A stretch of DNA of 64,000 nucleotides from Pseudomonadota bacterium. Its GTDB lineage: Bacteria; Pseudomonadota; Gammaproteobacteria; Enterobacterales; Enterobacteriaceae. Numbering within the stretch: the stretch's first letter is position 1; every line of letters begins with the position of its first letter. The notes beneath the pieces are model-generated. The model had not been told where the DNA came from. It saw only the letters and a program-made list of their open reading frames with translations, and did no database searches. Shown piece by piece: positions 44,835 to 55,644 of the stretch. The position numbers and the translations under genes are program-made. The stretch is taken from the NCBI GenBank assembly GCA_018261615.1, contig JAGTSE010000004.1:1-64000 (forward strand), given 5' to 3'.

Positions 44835-47228
44835 TCAATAGATGGGCTGTTTTTCCTGACGGTTGATTTCGCAGCGGCTCATCATTCTCCATGTGACTGG
44901 TAGCACCCGCGTTTCACCGGTAACATTCACCGTTGCTGTCGTGCGTATATCGCCCGATGACGCACCAGCCCGCAACTCAAACTCGCCCGGCTCGACGATA
45001 CGCTTGCCATCGCGCCGCGTGAAATTGAGCATATCCACGGGCAGTGTAAAGGTCAGCGTTGCTGTCTCTCCTGGTGAAAGATTCACACGCTGGAACGCTT
45101 TTAGTTCCTGTACTGGCCGCACCATCGAAGCCACTTTGTCGCGCACGTAGATCTGCACAACTTCGCTGCCGCTGCGTTCGCCAACATTGGTGACCCGAAG
45201 CTGTAATGCGATCTCGCCATCAATAGCCACTTCCGGCGTTAACAAGACCAGAGGCGCGTAATCGAACTGCGTCCAGCTCAGTCCGTAGCCAAACGGGTAG
45301 CGGGTGCCAAAATGGAAGGCGAACGGCGTTCCGCCGCTTTTTAATTTATGGTTGTAATAATAGGGCATTGCGCCTGCGCTTTTCGGCACGCTCACTACCA
45401 GCCGTCCCTGTGGTTCCGCGTAGCCGGTCAGCACATCGGCAATTGCATAGCCGCCCTCCTGACCCGGCGCCCATGCCATTAGCCAGGCAGCGACACGCGT
45501 TTCCAGCCCTTGCAGGTTGTAAGGACGCCCGCCGGTCATCACCACCACTACAGGTTTACCGGTCTCCACCAGCGCCTCAAGCAATTGCTGTTGCACGCCG
45601 GGCAGCGACAGACTGTCCGTGTCGGAACCTTCCCCCACCGTACCGCTCTGGAATAGCCCGGCGAGATCGCCCACGCAGGCAATCACCACATCGCTCTCCT
45701 GCGCCGTACGAACTGCCTGCGGGATCAGGCCATGATCCATGGAAACCGGCGATTGCTGCATCGGTTTGCCGGAAGCATCGCCCGGGAAGACCGGCGCTCC
45801 CGCCATGCGTTTTTCTATGATGTGACAACCTTTCGCATAGCGAACATTGCCCTCGCCCAGCGACCGTCGCAAGGCCGCCAGCGGTGTGGTGACCTGCGAG
45901 ATTTCTTCCAGCATATCGCTGATAATCAAATGTACCGGGAAGCTGTAACCACTGAGCAGGGCCAACGGATCGTCCGCTGTCGGGCCAATCACCGCCACTT
46001 TTGGCGCTCCGCGCAGCGGCAGAATACCGTTGTTCTCCAGCAAGGTCAGCGAACGGGTTGCCACGTCACGCGCAGCCTGCCGCGCTGCATCAGACTGCAA
46101 CACGATACGGTGCTCATCTGTATAGGGCTGTTCGAACAATCCAAGGCGGAATTTAACCGCCAGCACGCGGGCGACGATTTCATCGATCTTCGCCATCGAA
46201 ATCAGCCCGCGCTCAACCGCCTCCGCCAGATGACGGGTGCAGTCATCTTTCGGCAATTCAATATCCAGCCCGGCGTTAAAGGCTAATGCCGCCGATTCTG
46301 TCGCATCATGACTGACACCGTGATGTTGATGGAGCAGACTAACGCCGCCATAATCAGCAACAATAATGCCATCAAACCCCCACTCTTCGCGCAGCAGCGT
46401 GGTCAGCAGGAAATGATCGCTGTGCCCGGGTTGATTATCGATATCGTGATAGGCGGGCATCACCGAACCGGCTTTCGCCAGTTTGACCGCCATTTCAAAG
46501 GGCAACAAAAAGGTATCGTTCAGTTCGCAAAAACCCAGATGCACCGGCGCATGGTTGCGTGCGCCTTCACTGAAAGAGTGGCCAACATAGTGTTTGAGCG
46601 TCGCCAGAATATCGCCCCGCTCTCCCTGCAACCCCTCAACATAAGCACAGGCCATCACGCCCACCAGCCAGGGATCTTCGCCAAACGTCTCCTCGGTGCG
46701 GCCCCAGCGCACATCACGCGAAACATCCAGCACCGGAGCTAGCCCCTGCCTGCAACCGGTGCTGCGTGCTTCCTCGCCGATTTGCTGTGCGGCATGTTTG
46801 ATCAGCGCCGGATCCCAGGTTGAGCCATAGTTGAGTGATGAAGGAAATAGCGTGGCGTCTTTGCATAACAAGCCCACCAGACACTCTTCGTGAAACAGCG
46901 CCGGGATCCCCAGTCGCGTATCTTCTACCAGGGTTTTTTGCAGCCGGTTAGCGGCCCTTACCCCGCTTTGCGCATCAACGATATGCGTACCGAGCGGACG
47001 GGTTATCTGCCCGATGCCGCGCGTTAACCGTTCAGCCAGCGCAGCCTGGGCGCTGACGCCGGTAAATTCGTCACTCAGATCGCTGCGTTCTCGGTGGTCG
47101 CCATCTTCTGACAGCACCAGCCACAACGCATGCATCTGGGCGAATTTCTCTTCCGGTGTCATCCGAGCAAGCAGATCGGCCACGCGTTCGGAAACCGGGC
47201 GGTAAGAATCATGATAAATTGCGCTCAT
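44835..47228 (-). CDS. Glycoside hydrolase family 3 beta-glycosidase
   Basis: This is a probable beta-glucosidase/beta-xylosidase, 797 residues with no signal peptide, so it is cytoplasmic and acts on imported oligosaccharides. The GH3 N-terminal barrel has the catalytic nucleophile Asp in GIIVADYGGV and substrate-binding KHYVGHSF. The GH3-C sandwich (VAVIGPTADDPLALLSGYS; CVGDLAGLFQSGTVGEGSDTD) and a C-terminal fibronectin-III-like domain (VTNVGERSGSEVVQIYV) follow. Its ATG overlaps the stop of the upstream symporter gene by 4 bases, so the pair is an operon. The exact sugar is inferred only from family context (xylosides or glucosides). Confidence 0.9.
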   Translation of the reverse strand: MSAIYHDSYRPVSERVADLLARMTPEEKFAQMHALWLVLSEDGDHRERSDLSDEFTGVSAQAALAERLTRGIGQITRPLGTHIVDAQSGVRAANRLQKTLVEDTRLGIPALFHEECLVGLLCKDATLFPSSLNYGSTWDPALIKHAAQQIGEEARSTGCRQGLAPVLDVSRDVRWGRTEETFGEDPWLVGVMACAYVEGLQGERGDILATLKHYVGHSFSEGARNHAPVHLGFCELNDTFLLPFEMAVKLAKAGSVMPAYHDIDNQPGHSDHFLLTTLLREEWGFDGIIVADYGGVSLLHQHHGVSHDATESAALAFNAGLDIELPKDDCTRHLAEAVERGLISMAKIDEIVARVLAVKFRLGLFEQPYTDEHRIVLQSDAARQAARDVATRSLTLLENNGILPLRGAPKVAVIGPTADDPLALLSGYSFPVHLIISDMLEEISQVTTPLAALRRSLGEGNVRYAKGCHIIEKRMAGAPVFPGDASGKPMQQSPVSMDHGLIPQAVRTAQESDVVIACVGDLAGLFQSGTVGEGSDTDSLSLPGVQQQLLEALVETGKPVVVVMTGGRPYNLQGLETRVAAWLMAWAPGQEGGYAIADVLTGYAEPQGRLVVSVPKSAGAMPYYYNHKLKSGGTPFAFHFGTRYPFGYGLSWTQFDYAPLVLLTPEVAIDGEIALQLRVTNVGERSGSEVVQIYVRDKVASMVRPVQELKAFQRVNLSPGETATLTFTLPVDMLNFTRRDGKRIVEPGEFELRAGASSGDIRTTATVNVTGETRVLPVTWRMMSRCEINRQEKQPIY

Positions 47229-48634
47229 CGGGTCACTCCTGTGTTACTGAATTCCGGGGAAGTTTGAGGTGTTGTCACTGAATTGCTGGCGTCGCGTTTG
47301 CGGATCAGTTCACGGGCAATGGTGTCGGTCACCTGGCTATTCAGTTTGTAGCGGGTAAGCAACAGCACCATGCTAATAAACAGCAGACACGGGACCAGCG
47401 TAAACAACGCATTGATGGTGGTCAGAACGCTGGCCGTTTGCTGTGCCTGGTTCGGTACATAATCCACGGCGCCCAATACCCAGCCGACAACTGCGCCGCC
47501 AAGCGCAAGACCGAACTTGATGGCAAACAGCGCCGTCGAGAACACCAGGCCATCAAGGCGTCGTCCACTGCGGTGCTCTTCGTAATCCACCACATCGGAA
47601 AACATGGTCCACTGTAGCGGCGTGGTGAGATTCTGAATAAAGCTGAAAACAATGTTAAGGCCGAATATAAGCCACACTTGTGTTGGCGGAATGATAAATA
47701 TCAGTGCGGCAAACGCCACAAAGGTAATAATGGTCCACTGATAGGCACGAACGCGATCAAATCTCCCGAGCAAACGTGCGGAGAATAATGCGCCAAGCAG
47801 CGCTGCAATCATGCCGGAAACAATAAAGGTAAAGACCATTTCCGGGCGCTGTAATACATATTTGACATAATACATGGTTGCCGAACCACGCGTAACCACG
47901 GCGGTAAGCAGTAAAATATTAAACAGAAAAACAATCCGCCACTGGCTATTTTTCGCCACTAATTTGAGATCGCTGAATAGTGATCCTGAACTGTCATTAT
48001 GCGGCGTATAACGCTCACGAGTCATAAAGAAGCAGCCGAAGAACAGTAAAATACCCAGTACGCCCATCATACTCATCGCGTAAAAATAGCCCTTCTGATC
48101 GTTACCGTTACCGAGCTGAGCCACCAGCGGTAACGCAATCACCGTCACGATCAATCCGCCGATAAATGACAGACAAAAACGCCACGATTGCAGGGAATGG
48201 CGTTCCTGCGGGTCCATGGTCAACGCGCCGGGCATTGCGCAGTACGGTACATTTATCGCGGAGTAGATAAAACTCAGGATCGCATAGGTCACGCAGGCAT
48301 AGACGATTTTTGCCGTTGGGCCCGCGTCCGGCACATAGAAAGTTATAATGCAACTGACGCCAAACGGAATCGCAAACCACAGCAACCACGGACGGAAACG
48401 TCCGTGACGGGTTTGCGTGCGATCGACCAGTGCGCCGATACAGGGATCGGCAAACGCATCAATTACACGCACCACCAAAAACATGGTGCCCATAATAGCA
48501 GCGGGTAAACCAAAAACATCGGTATAAAAATAAGCGAGAAACAGTGTGGCCGTTTGCCAGACCAGTGCGCTGGCCATATCGCCGAGGCCATAACCTATTT
48601 TATCTTTGGTACTGAGAACAGAGGATAGGGTCAT
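47225..48634 (-). CDS. GPH-family glycoside:cation symporter
   Basis: This is an inner-membrane symporter of the glycoside-pentoside-hexuronide family (MelB/XynP/YicJ type), 469 residues with 12 hydrophobic segments. The family start KIGYGLGDMASALVWQTATLF and the loop DRTQTRHGRFRPWLLW (MelB-like cation-site region) are clear. The motif SDVVDYEEHRSGRRLDGLVFS appears in the second half. It is first in an operon with the GH3 enzyme, implying uptake of a disaccharide or xyloside for cytoplasmic hydrolysis. No regulator gene is adjacent. Confidence 0.9.
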   Translation of the reverse strand: MTLSSVLSTKDKIGYGLGDMASALVWQTATLFLAYFYTDVFGLPAAIMGTMFLVVRVIDAFADPCIGALVDRTQTRHGRFRPWLLWFAIPFGVSCIITFYVPDAGPTAKIVYACVTYAILSFIYSAINVPYCAMPGALTMDPQERHSLQSWRFCLSFIGGLIVTVIALPLVAQLGNGNDQKGYFYAMSMMGVLGILLFFGCFFMTRERYTPHNDSSGSLFSDLKLVAKNSQWRIVFLFNILLLTAVVTRGSATMYYVKYVLQRPEMVFTFIVSGMIAALLGALFSARLLGRFDRVRAYQWTIITFVAFAALIFIIPPTQVWLIFGLNIVFSFIQNLTTPLQWTMFSDVVDYEEHRSGRRLDGLVFSTALFAIKFGLALGGAVVGWVLGAVDYVPNQAQQTASVLTTINALFTLVPCLLFISMVLLLTRYKLNSQVTDTIARELIRKRDASNSVTTPQTSPEFSNTGVTR

Positions 48635-48810
48635 TTTTATCAGCCTTGTGAGGTGAAAATGGATATTTCAACCTGACGCAAATATGACTTCGCGCCGCTC
48701 ACTACAGGCTAAAGTATTAGAAGAAGCACGCCCCTGGACAATTGTAATAATTACCAGGCTTTTTACGTTTTTTAGCAATTGTGATCGCCGACGAGTTCGC
48801 GGCGAAAGTA

Positions 48811-48840
48811 AAAAAATCCCCAACATTGTGCTGGGGATTT
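48811..48840 (-). terminator. ppsA terminator
   Basis: On the minus strand AAATCCCCA / TGGGGATTT stem followed by TTTT, 12 bases after the ppsA stop. Confidence 0.85.
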
Positions 48841-48851
48841 CCTTCAGTGCG

Positions 48852-51230
48852 TTATTTTTTCAGTTCAGCAAGCGAGAGCCACGTCTGCACCACGGTGTCC
48901 GGATTCAGCGACAGACTGTCGATGCCTTCGTCCATCAGCCAGGCGGCGAAATCTTCGTGATCCGACGGCCCCTGGCCGCAGATACCGACATATTTGCCTT
49001 GTTTTTTCGCCGCGCGGATCGCCATCGACAGCAGAGCTTTCACCGCCTCATTGCGTTCATCAAACAGTTCGGAAACCACGCCGGAGTCGCGATCGAGGCC
49101 CAGCGTAAGCTGCGTCATATCGTTGGAACCAATCGAGAAGCCATCAAAGTGCTCAAGGAACTGCTCTGCCAGCAGTGCATTGGACGGGATTTCGCACATC
49201 ATAATGATCTTCAGTCCGTTCTCACCGCGTTTCAGCCCCTGCCGCGCAAGCTCATCCACCACGGCTTTCGCCTGCTCCACGGTACGAACGAACGGGATCA
49301 TGATCTCAACGTTTGTCAGCCCCATCTCGTTGCGTACGCGTTTTACCGCCTCGCATTCGAGCGCAAAGCAGTCGCGGAAACTGTCGGCCACATAACGACC
49401 CGCGCCACGGAAACCGAGCATCGGGTTCTCTTCTTCCGGCTCATAACGCTCGCCGCCGACCAGATTGGCGTATTCATTCGATTTAAAATCCGACAAACGC
49501 ACAATCACGCGTTTCGGCCAGAACGCCGCGCCCAGCGTGGCAATCCCTTCCGTAAGACGACCGACGTAAAACTCAACCGGCGAGTCAAAGCCTTTCATCA
49601 TCTCGCGAATTTCGCTTTGCAGTTTCGCTTCCTGGTCATCAAACTCCAGCAGCGCACGTGGGTGGACGCCAATCATGCGGTTAATGATAAATTCCAGGCG
49701 CGCCAACCCAACGCCTTCATTCGGCAAACAGGCGAAATCAAAGGCGCGATCAGGGTTCCCGACGTTCATCATAATCTTCAGCGGCAGATCCGGCATGGTA
49801 TCGACGCTGGAGCTTTTCACGCTGAAATCGAGCAGATCGGCATATACATAGCCAGTGTCGCCTTCAGCACAGGAGACGGTCACTTTTTCGCCAGTCTTGA
49901 TACGTTCAGTTGCATCACCGCAACCTACCACTGCAGGGATCCCCAATTCACGGGCAATAATCGCCGCATGGCAGGTTCGACCACCACGGTTGGTGACAAT
50001 CGCTGCCGCCTTCTTCATGATCGGTTCCCAGTCGGGATCGGTCATATCGGTGACCAGCACATCGCCCGCTTCAATCAGGTTCATTTCGCTGATGTCATGG
50101 ATCACTTTGACCGTACCTGCACCGATACGATGACCGATAGCACGACCTTCAGAGATGATTCGCCCTTGCGCATGCAGCGTGTAGCGCTCCATCACTTGCC
50201 CGCGGGAGCGTACCGTTTCCGGACGCGCCTGCACGATGAATAACTTACCAGTATGGCCGTCTTTCGCCCATTCAATATCCATCGGACGACCATAATGTTT
50301 TTCAATCTGCACCGCCTGTTTGGCCAGCGCCTGTACATCGGCATCGCTCAGCGAGAAGCGGTCGCGATCAGCCTGCGGTACATCTTCAATCTGTACCTGT
50401 TTGCCGTGTTCCTGCGTTGGAGCATAAATCATGCGGATCTTTTTCGAGCCCATAGTGCGGCGCACAATCGCCGGACGGCCAGCCGCCAGCGTCGGTTTAT
50501 GCACGTAGAACTCATCCGGGTTGACCGCGCCCTGCACCACCATCTCACCCAGCCCCCATGCAGAGGTGATAAATACTACCTGGTCGAAGCCAGATTCGGT
50601 GTCAATAGAGAACATCACACCGGAAGCGCCGATGTCCGAACGCACCATACGCTGTACGCCCGCAGAAAGGGCCACGCCACGGTGGTCATAACCCTGATGC
50701 ACGCGGTAAGAGATAGCGCGGTCGTTAAACAGCGAAGCAAAGACATGTTTAACTGCCACCAGCACGGCATCATAGCCCTGAACATTGAGGAATGTTTCTT
50801 GCTGACCGGCGAAAGAGGCATCCGGCATATCTTCCGCCGTAGCTGAGGATCGTACGGCAAACGAGGCCTGCGCGTCATCTTCCGACAGTTTTGCATACGC
50901 ATCTTGAACCGCTTTTTCCAGCTCAGGCTGGAAAGGCGTATCGACAATCCACTGGCGGATCTGTGCGCCAGCTTTCGCCAGCTCAGAGACATCGTCAATA
51001 TCCGTGTTATCCAGCAGCGCATAAATACGTTGATTTAAGCCGCTCTGTTCAAGGAACTGGTTAAACGCATCGGCGGTGGTCGCGAACCCATTCGGCACGG
51101 AGACACCCACGCCTGACAGGTTAGTAATCATTTCACCAAGGGAGGCATTTTTGCCCCCAACTCTGTCTACATCATTCATGCCGAGTTGGTCATACCAAAG
51201 CACCAGCGGAGACGAGCCATTGTTGGACAT
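48852..51230 (-). CDS. ppsA: Phosphoenolpyruvate synthase
   Basis: PpsA converts pyruvate and ATP to phosphoenolpyruvate, AMP and phosphate, for growth on pyruvate or lactate. The start [10 protein letters not shown] at 51230 gives 792 residues, as in E. coli; 46 open codons upstream are ignored. The N-terminal ATP-grasp domain ([32 protein letters not shown]) comes first. The phosphohistidine domain carries the catalytic His in [15 protein letters not shown], and the C-terminal PEP barrel has [11 protein letters not shown]. The Cra box upstream is an activating one. ppsR, divergent, encodes its regulatory kinase. Confidence 0.98.
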   Translation of the reverse strand: MSNNGSSPLVLWYDQLGMNDVDRVGGKNASLGEMITNLSGVGVSVPNGFATTADAFNQFLEQSGLNQRIYALLDNTDIDDVSELAKAGAQIRQWIVDTPFQPELEKAVQDAYAKLSEDDAQASFAVRSSATAEDMPDASFAGQQETFLNVQGYDAVLVAVKHVFASLFNDRAISYRVHQGYDHRGVALSAGVQRMVRSDIGASGVMFSIDTESGFDQVVFITSAWGLGEMVVQGAVNPDEFYVHKPTLAAGRPAIVRRTMGSKKIRMIYAPTQEHGKQVQIEDVPQADRDRFSLSDADVQALAKQAVQIEKHYGRPMDIEWAKDGHTGKLFIVQARPETVRSRGQVMERYTLHAQGRIISEGRAIGHRIGAGTVKVIHDISEMNLIEAGDVLVTDMTDPDWEPIMKKAAAIVTNRGGRTCHAAIIARELGIPAVVGCGDATERIKTGEKVTVSCAEGDTGYVYADLLDFSVKSSSVDTMPDLPLKIMMNVGNPDRAFDFACLPNEGVGLARLEFIINRMIGVHPRALLEFDDQEAKLQSEIREMMKGFDSPVEFYVGRLTEGIATLGAAFWPKRVIVRLSDFKSNEYANLVGGERYEPEEENPMLGFRGAGRYVADSFRDCFALECEAVKRVRNEMGLTNVEIMIPFVRTVEQAKAVVDELARQGLKRGENGLKIIMMCEIPSNALLAEQFLEHFDGFSIGSNDMTQLTLGLDRDSGVVSELFDERNEAVKALLSMAIRAAKKQGKYVGICGQGPSDHEDFAAWLMDEGIDSLSLNPDTVVQTWLSLAELKK

Positions 51231-51559
51231 CGAAACAATCCTTTTGTGATATATGAATGGGTAAAATCTCAGACTGCGTATTAATCCTGGCATAATTAAT
51301 TCGCCGGAAAAAACGGTGAATCGTGTAAGCAATTCCAGATTATGGTTTTTCGGACAGATTCCCACCAATAAATCACGCGGCGGGAATATCTCTTTTTACA
51401 ATATCCTTATTTTTCATACGCCATCAAAAAAAGTGAACCCAGTAGTTCATAAAAAATAAAAATACCATTTCATTTTAAAATGAGAAAAAGGAGATACGCA
51501 CAGTGAGGATTTTAATTTATGCTTTCACAGAATTACGTATGAAAGCCAGGATGAGTTAA
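51231..51559. promoter_or_regulatory. Divergent promoter region of ppsA and ppsR with Cra box
   Basis: This 329-base region holds GGTGAATCGTGTAAGC (51315-51330), a Cra consensus match equivalent to the E. coli ppsA activation site. It is AT-rich on the ppsR side. No gene is seen. Confidence 0.65.
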
Positions 51560-52393
51560 ATGGACAGTTCTGTTGATCGCCATGTGTTTTATATTTCTGA
51601 TGGAACCGCTATCACCGCTGAAGTATTGGGCCATGCGGTGATGTCGCAATTCCCGGTCGCCGTCAGCAGCATTACCTTGCCTTTCGTGGAAAACGAGAGC
51701 CGCGCCCGCGCCGTCAAAGATCAGATTGATGCTATCTATCAGCAAACGGGTAGCCGTCCATTGGTTTTTTATTCTATTGTGATACCCGAAATTCGCTCTA
51801 TTATTTTGCAAAGCGAAGGATTTTGTCAGGACATTGTTCAGGCACTGGTTGCCCCCTTGCAGCAGGAATTAAAGCTCGATCCCACCCCTATTGCGCATCG
51901 CACACACGGGCTTAATCCGGGTAATTTAACTAAATATGATGCGCGTATTGCCGCAATTGATTACACACTGGCACATGATGATGGTATTTCGTTGCGCAAC
52001 CTCGATCAGGCTCAGGTGATTTTACTGGGTGTATCACGCTGTGGAAAAACCCCAACCAGCCTCTATCTGGCGATGCAATTTGGTATCCGCGCCGCGAATT
52101 ATCCTTTTATTGCCGATGATATGGATAACCTTGTGCTGCCAGCCGCGTTAAAACCATTGCAACATAAACTATTTGGTCTGACCATTAATCCGGAGCGTCT
52201 CGCTGCGATTCGTGAAGAGCGGCGGGAGAACAGTCGGTACGCTTCTTTGCGACAATGCCGCATGGAAGTGGCGGAAGTGGAAGCGCTTTACCGCAAAAAT
52301 CAGATTCCCTGTCTGAATAGTACCAATTACTCAGTTGAAGAGATTGCGACCAAAATGCTCGACATTATGGGGCTGAACCGACGCATGTATTAG
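51560..52393 (+). CDS. ppsR: PEP synthase regulatory protein PpsR (kinase/pyrophosphorylase)
   Basis: PpsR is a bifunctional DUF299 enzyme that inactivates PpsA by ADP-dependent phosphorylation of a threonine and reactivates it by Pi-dependent removal. The 277-residue protein has the P-loop [12 protein letters not shown] near residue 155. It also has the conserved start [22 protein letters not shown]. coli PpsR (YdiA) has the same length. It is divergent from its target gene ppsA. Confidence 0.96.
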   Translation: MDSSVDRHVFYISDGTAITAEVLGHAVMSQFPVAVSSITLPFVENESRARAVKDQIDAIYQQTGSRPLVFYSIVIPEIRSIILQSEGFCQDIVQALVAPLQQELKLDPTPIAHRTHGLNPGNLTKYDARIAAIDYTLAHDDGISLRNLDQAQVILLGVSRCGKTPTSLYLAMQFGIRAANYPFIADDMDNLVLPAALKPLQHKLFGLTINPERLAAIREERRENSRYASLRQCRMEVAEVEALYRKNQIPCLNSTNYSVEEIATKMLDIMGLNRRMY

Positions 52394-52754
52394 TTGCAGT
52401 TTAATGGATTGCTGTTAGATAAATAGCAGAAGCGGAGAAAGGCAAAGGAACCCTACGCCAGCTACCCCTGCGCCTGATCGTGTTCAATTTAAAAATAATG
52501 GATAGCTGACACGACAGACGCTTTTCCTGTAGAAGATAAATCACAGCAAAACGTACTCAAAAGATGCGCACTCATAGAGTGTCACTTGCATCACCGTACT
52601 AACAAGCTAGTACAGTGATTGATGGTGCGCTATGATACCTGCCACTGAAGTAATGCGCTTCATGGCCATACTTGAAATAAGCCGCGATTGGTTTATGGTG
52701 TGCGCATCACTTCCGGCATTCCTGTCGCTGAAGCACCTAATTTTGAGACGCTCG
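52394..52754 (+). promoter_or_regulatory. Intergenic region with the aroH promoter
   Basis: This 361-base region begins with the ppsR 3' region and ends with the aroH leader. The TrpR operator at 52596 is its main feature. The aroH frame is open for 41 codons upstream of the chosen start, but the family start is at 52755. No other gene is seen. Confidence 0.5.
52596..52613 (+). promoter_or_regulatory. TrpR operator at aroH
   Basis: GTACTAACAAGCTAGTAC is an 18-base near-palindrome matching the trp operator (GTACTAGTT-AACTAGTAC). It lies about 140 bases before aroH, where E. coli has its TrpR site. Confidence 0.85.
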
Positions 52755-53801
52755 ATGAACAAAACCGATGAACTTCGCACTGCGCGCATCGACAGCCTGG
52801 TGACACCGGCTGAACTGGCGCAGCGTTATCCCGTTACACCTGATGTCGCCGAACATGTTATTGCATCCCGGCGGCGAATAGAAAAAATCCTCAATGGCGA
52901 AGATCGCCGCTTACTGGTGATTATTGGCCCCTGCTCCATCCACGATCTTGATGCGGCGGTAGATTACGCTCGTCGCTTGCAGCCGCTGCGTGAGAAACAT
53001 CACGCCCAGCTTGAGATCGTGATGCGTACCTATTTTGAAAAACCGCGCACAGTTGTTGGCTGGAAGGGACTGATCTCCGATCCAGACCTGAATGGCAGCT
53101 ATCGCGTTAATCATGGTCTCGAACTGGCGCGCAAGCTGCTGCTCCAGGTCAACGAACTGGGTGTGCCGACAGCGACTGAATTTCTCGACATGGTGACCGG
53201 GCAATTTATAGCCGATTTGATTAGCTGGGGCGCGATTGGTGCACGCACGACGGAAAGCCAGATCCACCGTGAAATGGCATCGGCGCTCTCCTGCCCGGTC
53301 GGTTTTAAAAACGGCACCGATGGCAATACCCGCATTGCGGTAGATGCGATCCGCGCTTCCCGCGCCAGTCATATGTTCCTCTCACCGGATAAATCCGGGC
53401 AGATGACCATCTATCAAACCAGCGGTAATCCTTACGGGCATATCATTATGCGTGGCGGTAAAACGCCAAACTATTACGCCGAAGATATTGCCAATGCGTG
53501 CGATACGCTGAGCGAGTTTGATCTGCCAGAATACCTGGTGGTGGATTTCAGCCACGGCAACTGCCAGAAGCAACATCGACGTCAACTCGATGTCTGTGAC
53601 AATATTTGTTCGCAGCTCCGTAACGGTTCGACCGCCATCGCAGGTGTGATGGTAGAAAGCTTCCTGCAGGAAGGCACGCAGAAAATTGTCAGCGGCCAGC
53701 CGCTGGTTTACGGGCAATCCATTACCGATCCTTGCCTGGGCTGGGACGACAGTAAATTCCTGCTGGAAAAACTGGCGGCCGCTGTCGCAACCCGTCTCTG
53801 A
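52755..53801 (+). CDS. aroH: DAHP synthase, tryptophan-sensitive isozyme
   Basis: AroH condenses phosphoenolpyruvate and erythrose-4-P to DAHP, the first step of the shikimate pathway; this isozyme is inhibited by Trp. The start MNKTDELRTA at 52755 gives 348 residues, as in E. coli. Metal and PEP ligands are seen in VIIGPCSIHD, the GWKGLISDPDLNGS segment and DFSHGNCQKQHRRQ. The TrpR operator upstream confirms the isozyme. hemP (broken) follows on the same strand. Confidence 0.97.
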   Translation: MNKTDELRTARIDSLVTPAELAQRYPVTPDVAEHVIASRRRIEKILNGEDRRLLVIIGPCSIHDLDAAVDYARRLQPLREKHHAQLEIVMRTYFEKPRTVVGWKGLISDPDLNGSYRVNHGLELARKLLLQVNELGVPTATEFLDMVTGQFIADLISWGAIGARTTESQIHREMASALSCPVGFKNGTDGNTRIAVDAIRASRASHMFLSPDKSGQMTIYQTSGNPYGHIIMRGGKTPNYYAEDIANACDTLSEFDLPEYLVVDFSHGNCQKQHRRQLDVCDNICSQLRNGSTAIAGVMVESFLQEGTQKIVSGQPLVYGQSITDPCLGWDDSKFLLEKLAAAVATRL

Positions 53802-53806
53802 TCGCA

Positions 53807-53829
53807 TCCCGCTGCCAGGCGGCGGGATC
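53807..53829 (+). terminator. Hairpin after aroH
   Basis: ATCCCGC / GCGGGAT stem directly after the aroH stop, followed by CCTCTTCC and not by a T-run. A weak or partial terminator. Confidence 0.4.
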
Positions 53830-53904
53830 CTCTTCCCCTACGTTATCAAGGGGGAAATCGCGATAATGATACAGAACACACTTGCTACTGACCGATACGT
53901 TATT

Positions 53905-53920
53905 AATAATAATTATTATT
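53905..53920 (+). promoter_or_regulatory. Fur-like box upstream of hemP
   Basis: AATAATAATTATTATT is a perfect 16-base palindrome similar to repeats of the Fur hexamer. It lies 28 bases before the hemP start. Iron control of hemP is usual in enterobacteria. Confidence 0.6.
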
Positions 53921-53948
53921 TGCAATAATAAACTATATTGAAACATTT

Positions 53949-54134
53949 ATGCCACATACGGATAGCACGACGTCCCCACTCATCGCTTCGCAGGAAAAAC
54001 CACCTATCTTATCGCCGCATCAATAGTCAACAGAACAGTTGCCGGGCGAAGAAGGCCGGATGGTGATTGAGCATAAAGGCCAGCAATATCTGCTGCGTCA
54101 GACCCATGCAGGGAAGCTGATTCTGACGAAACGA
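53949..54134 (+). pseudogene. hemP: hemP (ydiE), hemin-uptake protein gene with stop gain and stop loss
   Basis: From ATG 53949 the frame reads MPHTDSTTSPLIASQEKPP and meets an in-frame TAG at 54024. It continues in the same frame as the conserved HemP C-terminus (GRMVIEHKGQQYLLRQTHAG, KLILTK). Where relatives stop right after ILTK, the codon is CGA (54132), one base from TGA, and the frame runs on into the antisense of selO until 54230. Two independent lesions make decay likely. A short restart at an ATG near 54059 could still give the conserved 24 residues. HemP is a small transcriptional activator or partner of hemin uptake in some bacteria. Confidence 0.85.
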
Positions 54135-54140
54135 GTCGGT

Positions 54141-55583
54141 TCAACTCGAACAACTAACTTCCAGTCGCTTTCCCCAGTCCGGTGGGCGGCTGGCATAATC
54201 ATCGTTACGATCGCGGAACGGCTGGCGTAGCGCTTCATGTAGCTGCGTCAGTTCACTGGCGTCGCCTTTCTCAGCCGCATCAATCGCCCGCTGTGCCAGC
54301 CAGTTGCGCAACACCAGAGCCGGATTCACGCCAGACATCTGCTGTTGCCGCTGCGCATTGTCAACCTGCTCCTGTTGCAGACGCACCCGGTACAGCGCAA
54401 ACCAACTGTCAAATGCCGCACGATCGATAAATTCATCGCGCAGCGGCGAAGAGGCGCTCTGCTGCTCCGTCTGGCTGAGCAGGCGGAATGTACGCGTATA
54501 ATCACTCCCTTCCCGCGCCATCAGTGAAAACAGTTCCGTCAGAAGCTGGTTATCGCCCTGCTGCTGCGTGAGGAAACCAAGCTTACCGCGCATCAGCACG
54601 CCATATTCTGTCAGCAGCAGATGTTGATAATCATCCAGCGCACTGTTCAGCGCCTCAATGTCAATAAATGGCGACAGCGACTGCGCCAGCCGTTGCAGGT
54701 TCCACAAAGCTACTGCGGGTTGATTATCGAAGCTATAACGCCCCTGGTAATCCGAGTGGTTGCAGACAAATGAAGGCTGATAATCGTCGAGGAAGCCAAA
54801 GGGGCCGTAATCAATGGTCAGTCCGAGAATCGACATGTTGTCGGTATTCATCACGCCGTGCGCAAAACCAACCGCCTGCCAACGGGCAATCAGCATGGCA
54901 GTACGCCTGACAATATCATGGAACCACAGCACGTACTTATCGGATTCATTCTGCAAATGCGGCCAGTGGTGGCGGATGGCAAAGTCGGCCAGTTGGCGTA
55001 CTTTTTGCGGTTCGCGACGATAATAAAAATGTTCGAAATGCCCGAAACGAAGATGGCTTTCAGCGATGCGCATCAGCATGGCGCCCTGCTCACGGCTTTC
55101 ACGCATGACAGGCGTATCGCTGGTAACGATGCTCAGCGCCCGGGTCGTCGGAATGCCAAGGTAGTGCATCGCCTCTGATGCCAGACTTTCGCGGATGGTC
55201 GAACGCAAAACTGCACGTCCGTCGCCCATGCGCGAATAAGGCGTCAGCCCCGCGCCTTTCAGATGCCAGTCACGGGTAGAGCCATCCGGCAATTGTTGTT
55301 CACCGAGCAGGATCCCCCGCCCGTCGCCGAGTTGCCCGGCCCAAACACCAAACTGATGCCCACTGTAGACTTGCGCCAACGGCGACATACCCGGTAGCAA
55401 TGCTTCGCCGCCCCAGACACCGGCGCCCGACTCGGGGTGAAAAAGCGCATCTTCCACGCCCAGCTCCTGCGCCAGTGGCGCGTTATGCCAGATCAGACGA
55501 GCATTGTTCAGCGGTGTCGAAGATAATGCAGTGTAAAATTCTGGCAGTTCATCACGCCAGTGGGTAGTAAAAGACAAGGTCAT
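54141..55583 (-). CDS. selO: Protein adenylyltransferase SelO (YdiU)
   Basis: SelO is a pseudokinase-fold enzyme that transfers AMP (or UMP) to Ser, Thr or Tyr of target proteins during redox and envelope stress. The start [10 protein letters not shown] at 55583 gives 480 residues (E. coli 478). Conserved elements are [38 protein letters not shown] and [22 protein letters not shown]. The C-terminal CSS keeps the cysteine that forms a regulatory disulfide in E. coli. It lies 61 bases after ydiV, and the reverse strand carries the run-on of hemP. Confidence 0.96.
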   Translation of the reverse strand: MTLSFTTHWRDELPEFYTALSSTPLNNARLIWHNAPLAQELGVEDALFHPESGAGVWGGEALLPGMSPLAQVYSGHQFGVWAGQLGDGRGILLGEQQLPDGSTRDWHLKGAGLTPYSRMGDGRAVLRSTIRESLASEAMHYLGIPTTRALSIVTSDTPVMRESREQGAMLMRIAESHLRFGHFEHFYYRREPQKVRQLADFAIRHHWPHLQNESDKYVLWFHDIVRRTAMLIARWQAVGFAHGVMNTDNMSILGLTIDYGPFGFLDDYQPSFVCNHSDYQGRYSFDNQPAVALWNLQRLAQSLSPFIDIEALNSALDDYQHLLLTEYGVLMRGKLGFLTQQQGDNQLLTELFSLMAREGSDYTRTFRLLSQTEQQSASSPLRDEFIDRAAFDSWFALYRVRLQQEQVDNAQRQQQMSGVNPALVLRNWLAQRAIDAAEKGDASELTQLHEALRQPFRDRNDDYASRPPDWGKRLEVSCSS

Positions 55584-55644
55584 GGTTCCTCCTGCCTTTA
55601 GTGTAGTGCCAACCATCTGGTTTAAACACCGGCAAAAAGCAGGG

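Noticed and set aside
47225..48634. Possible drug exporter
   Set aside because: The DRTQTRHGRFRPW loop and pairing with a GH3 enzyme fit a GPH sugar symporter and not an efflux protein.
48684..50243. A 519-codon open frame on the plus strand across ppsA
   Set aside because: It lies antisense to the whole 3' half of a perfectly conserved ppsA and has no family resemblance or ribosome-binding site; it is a codon-bias shadow.
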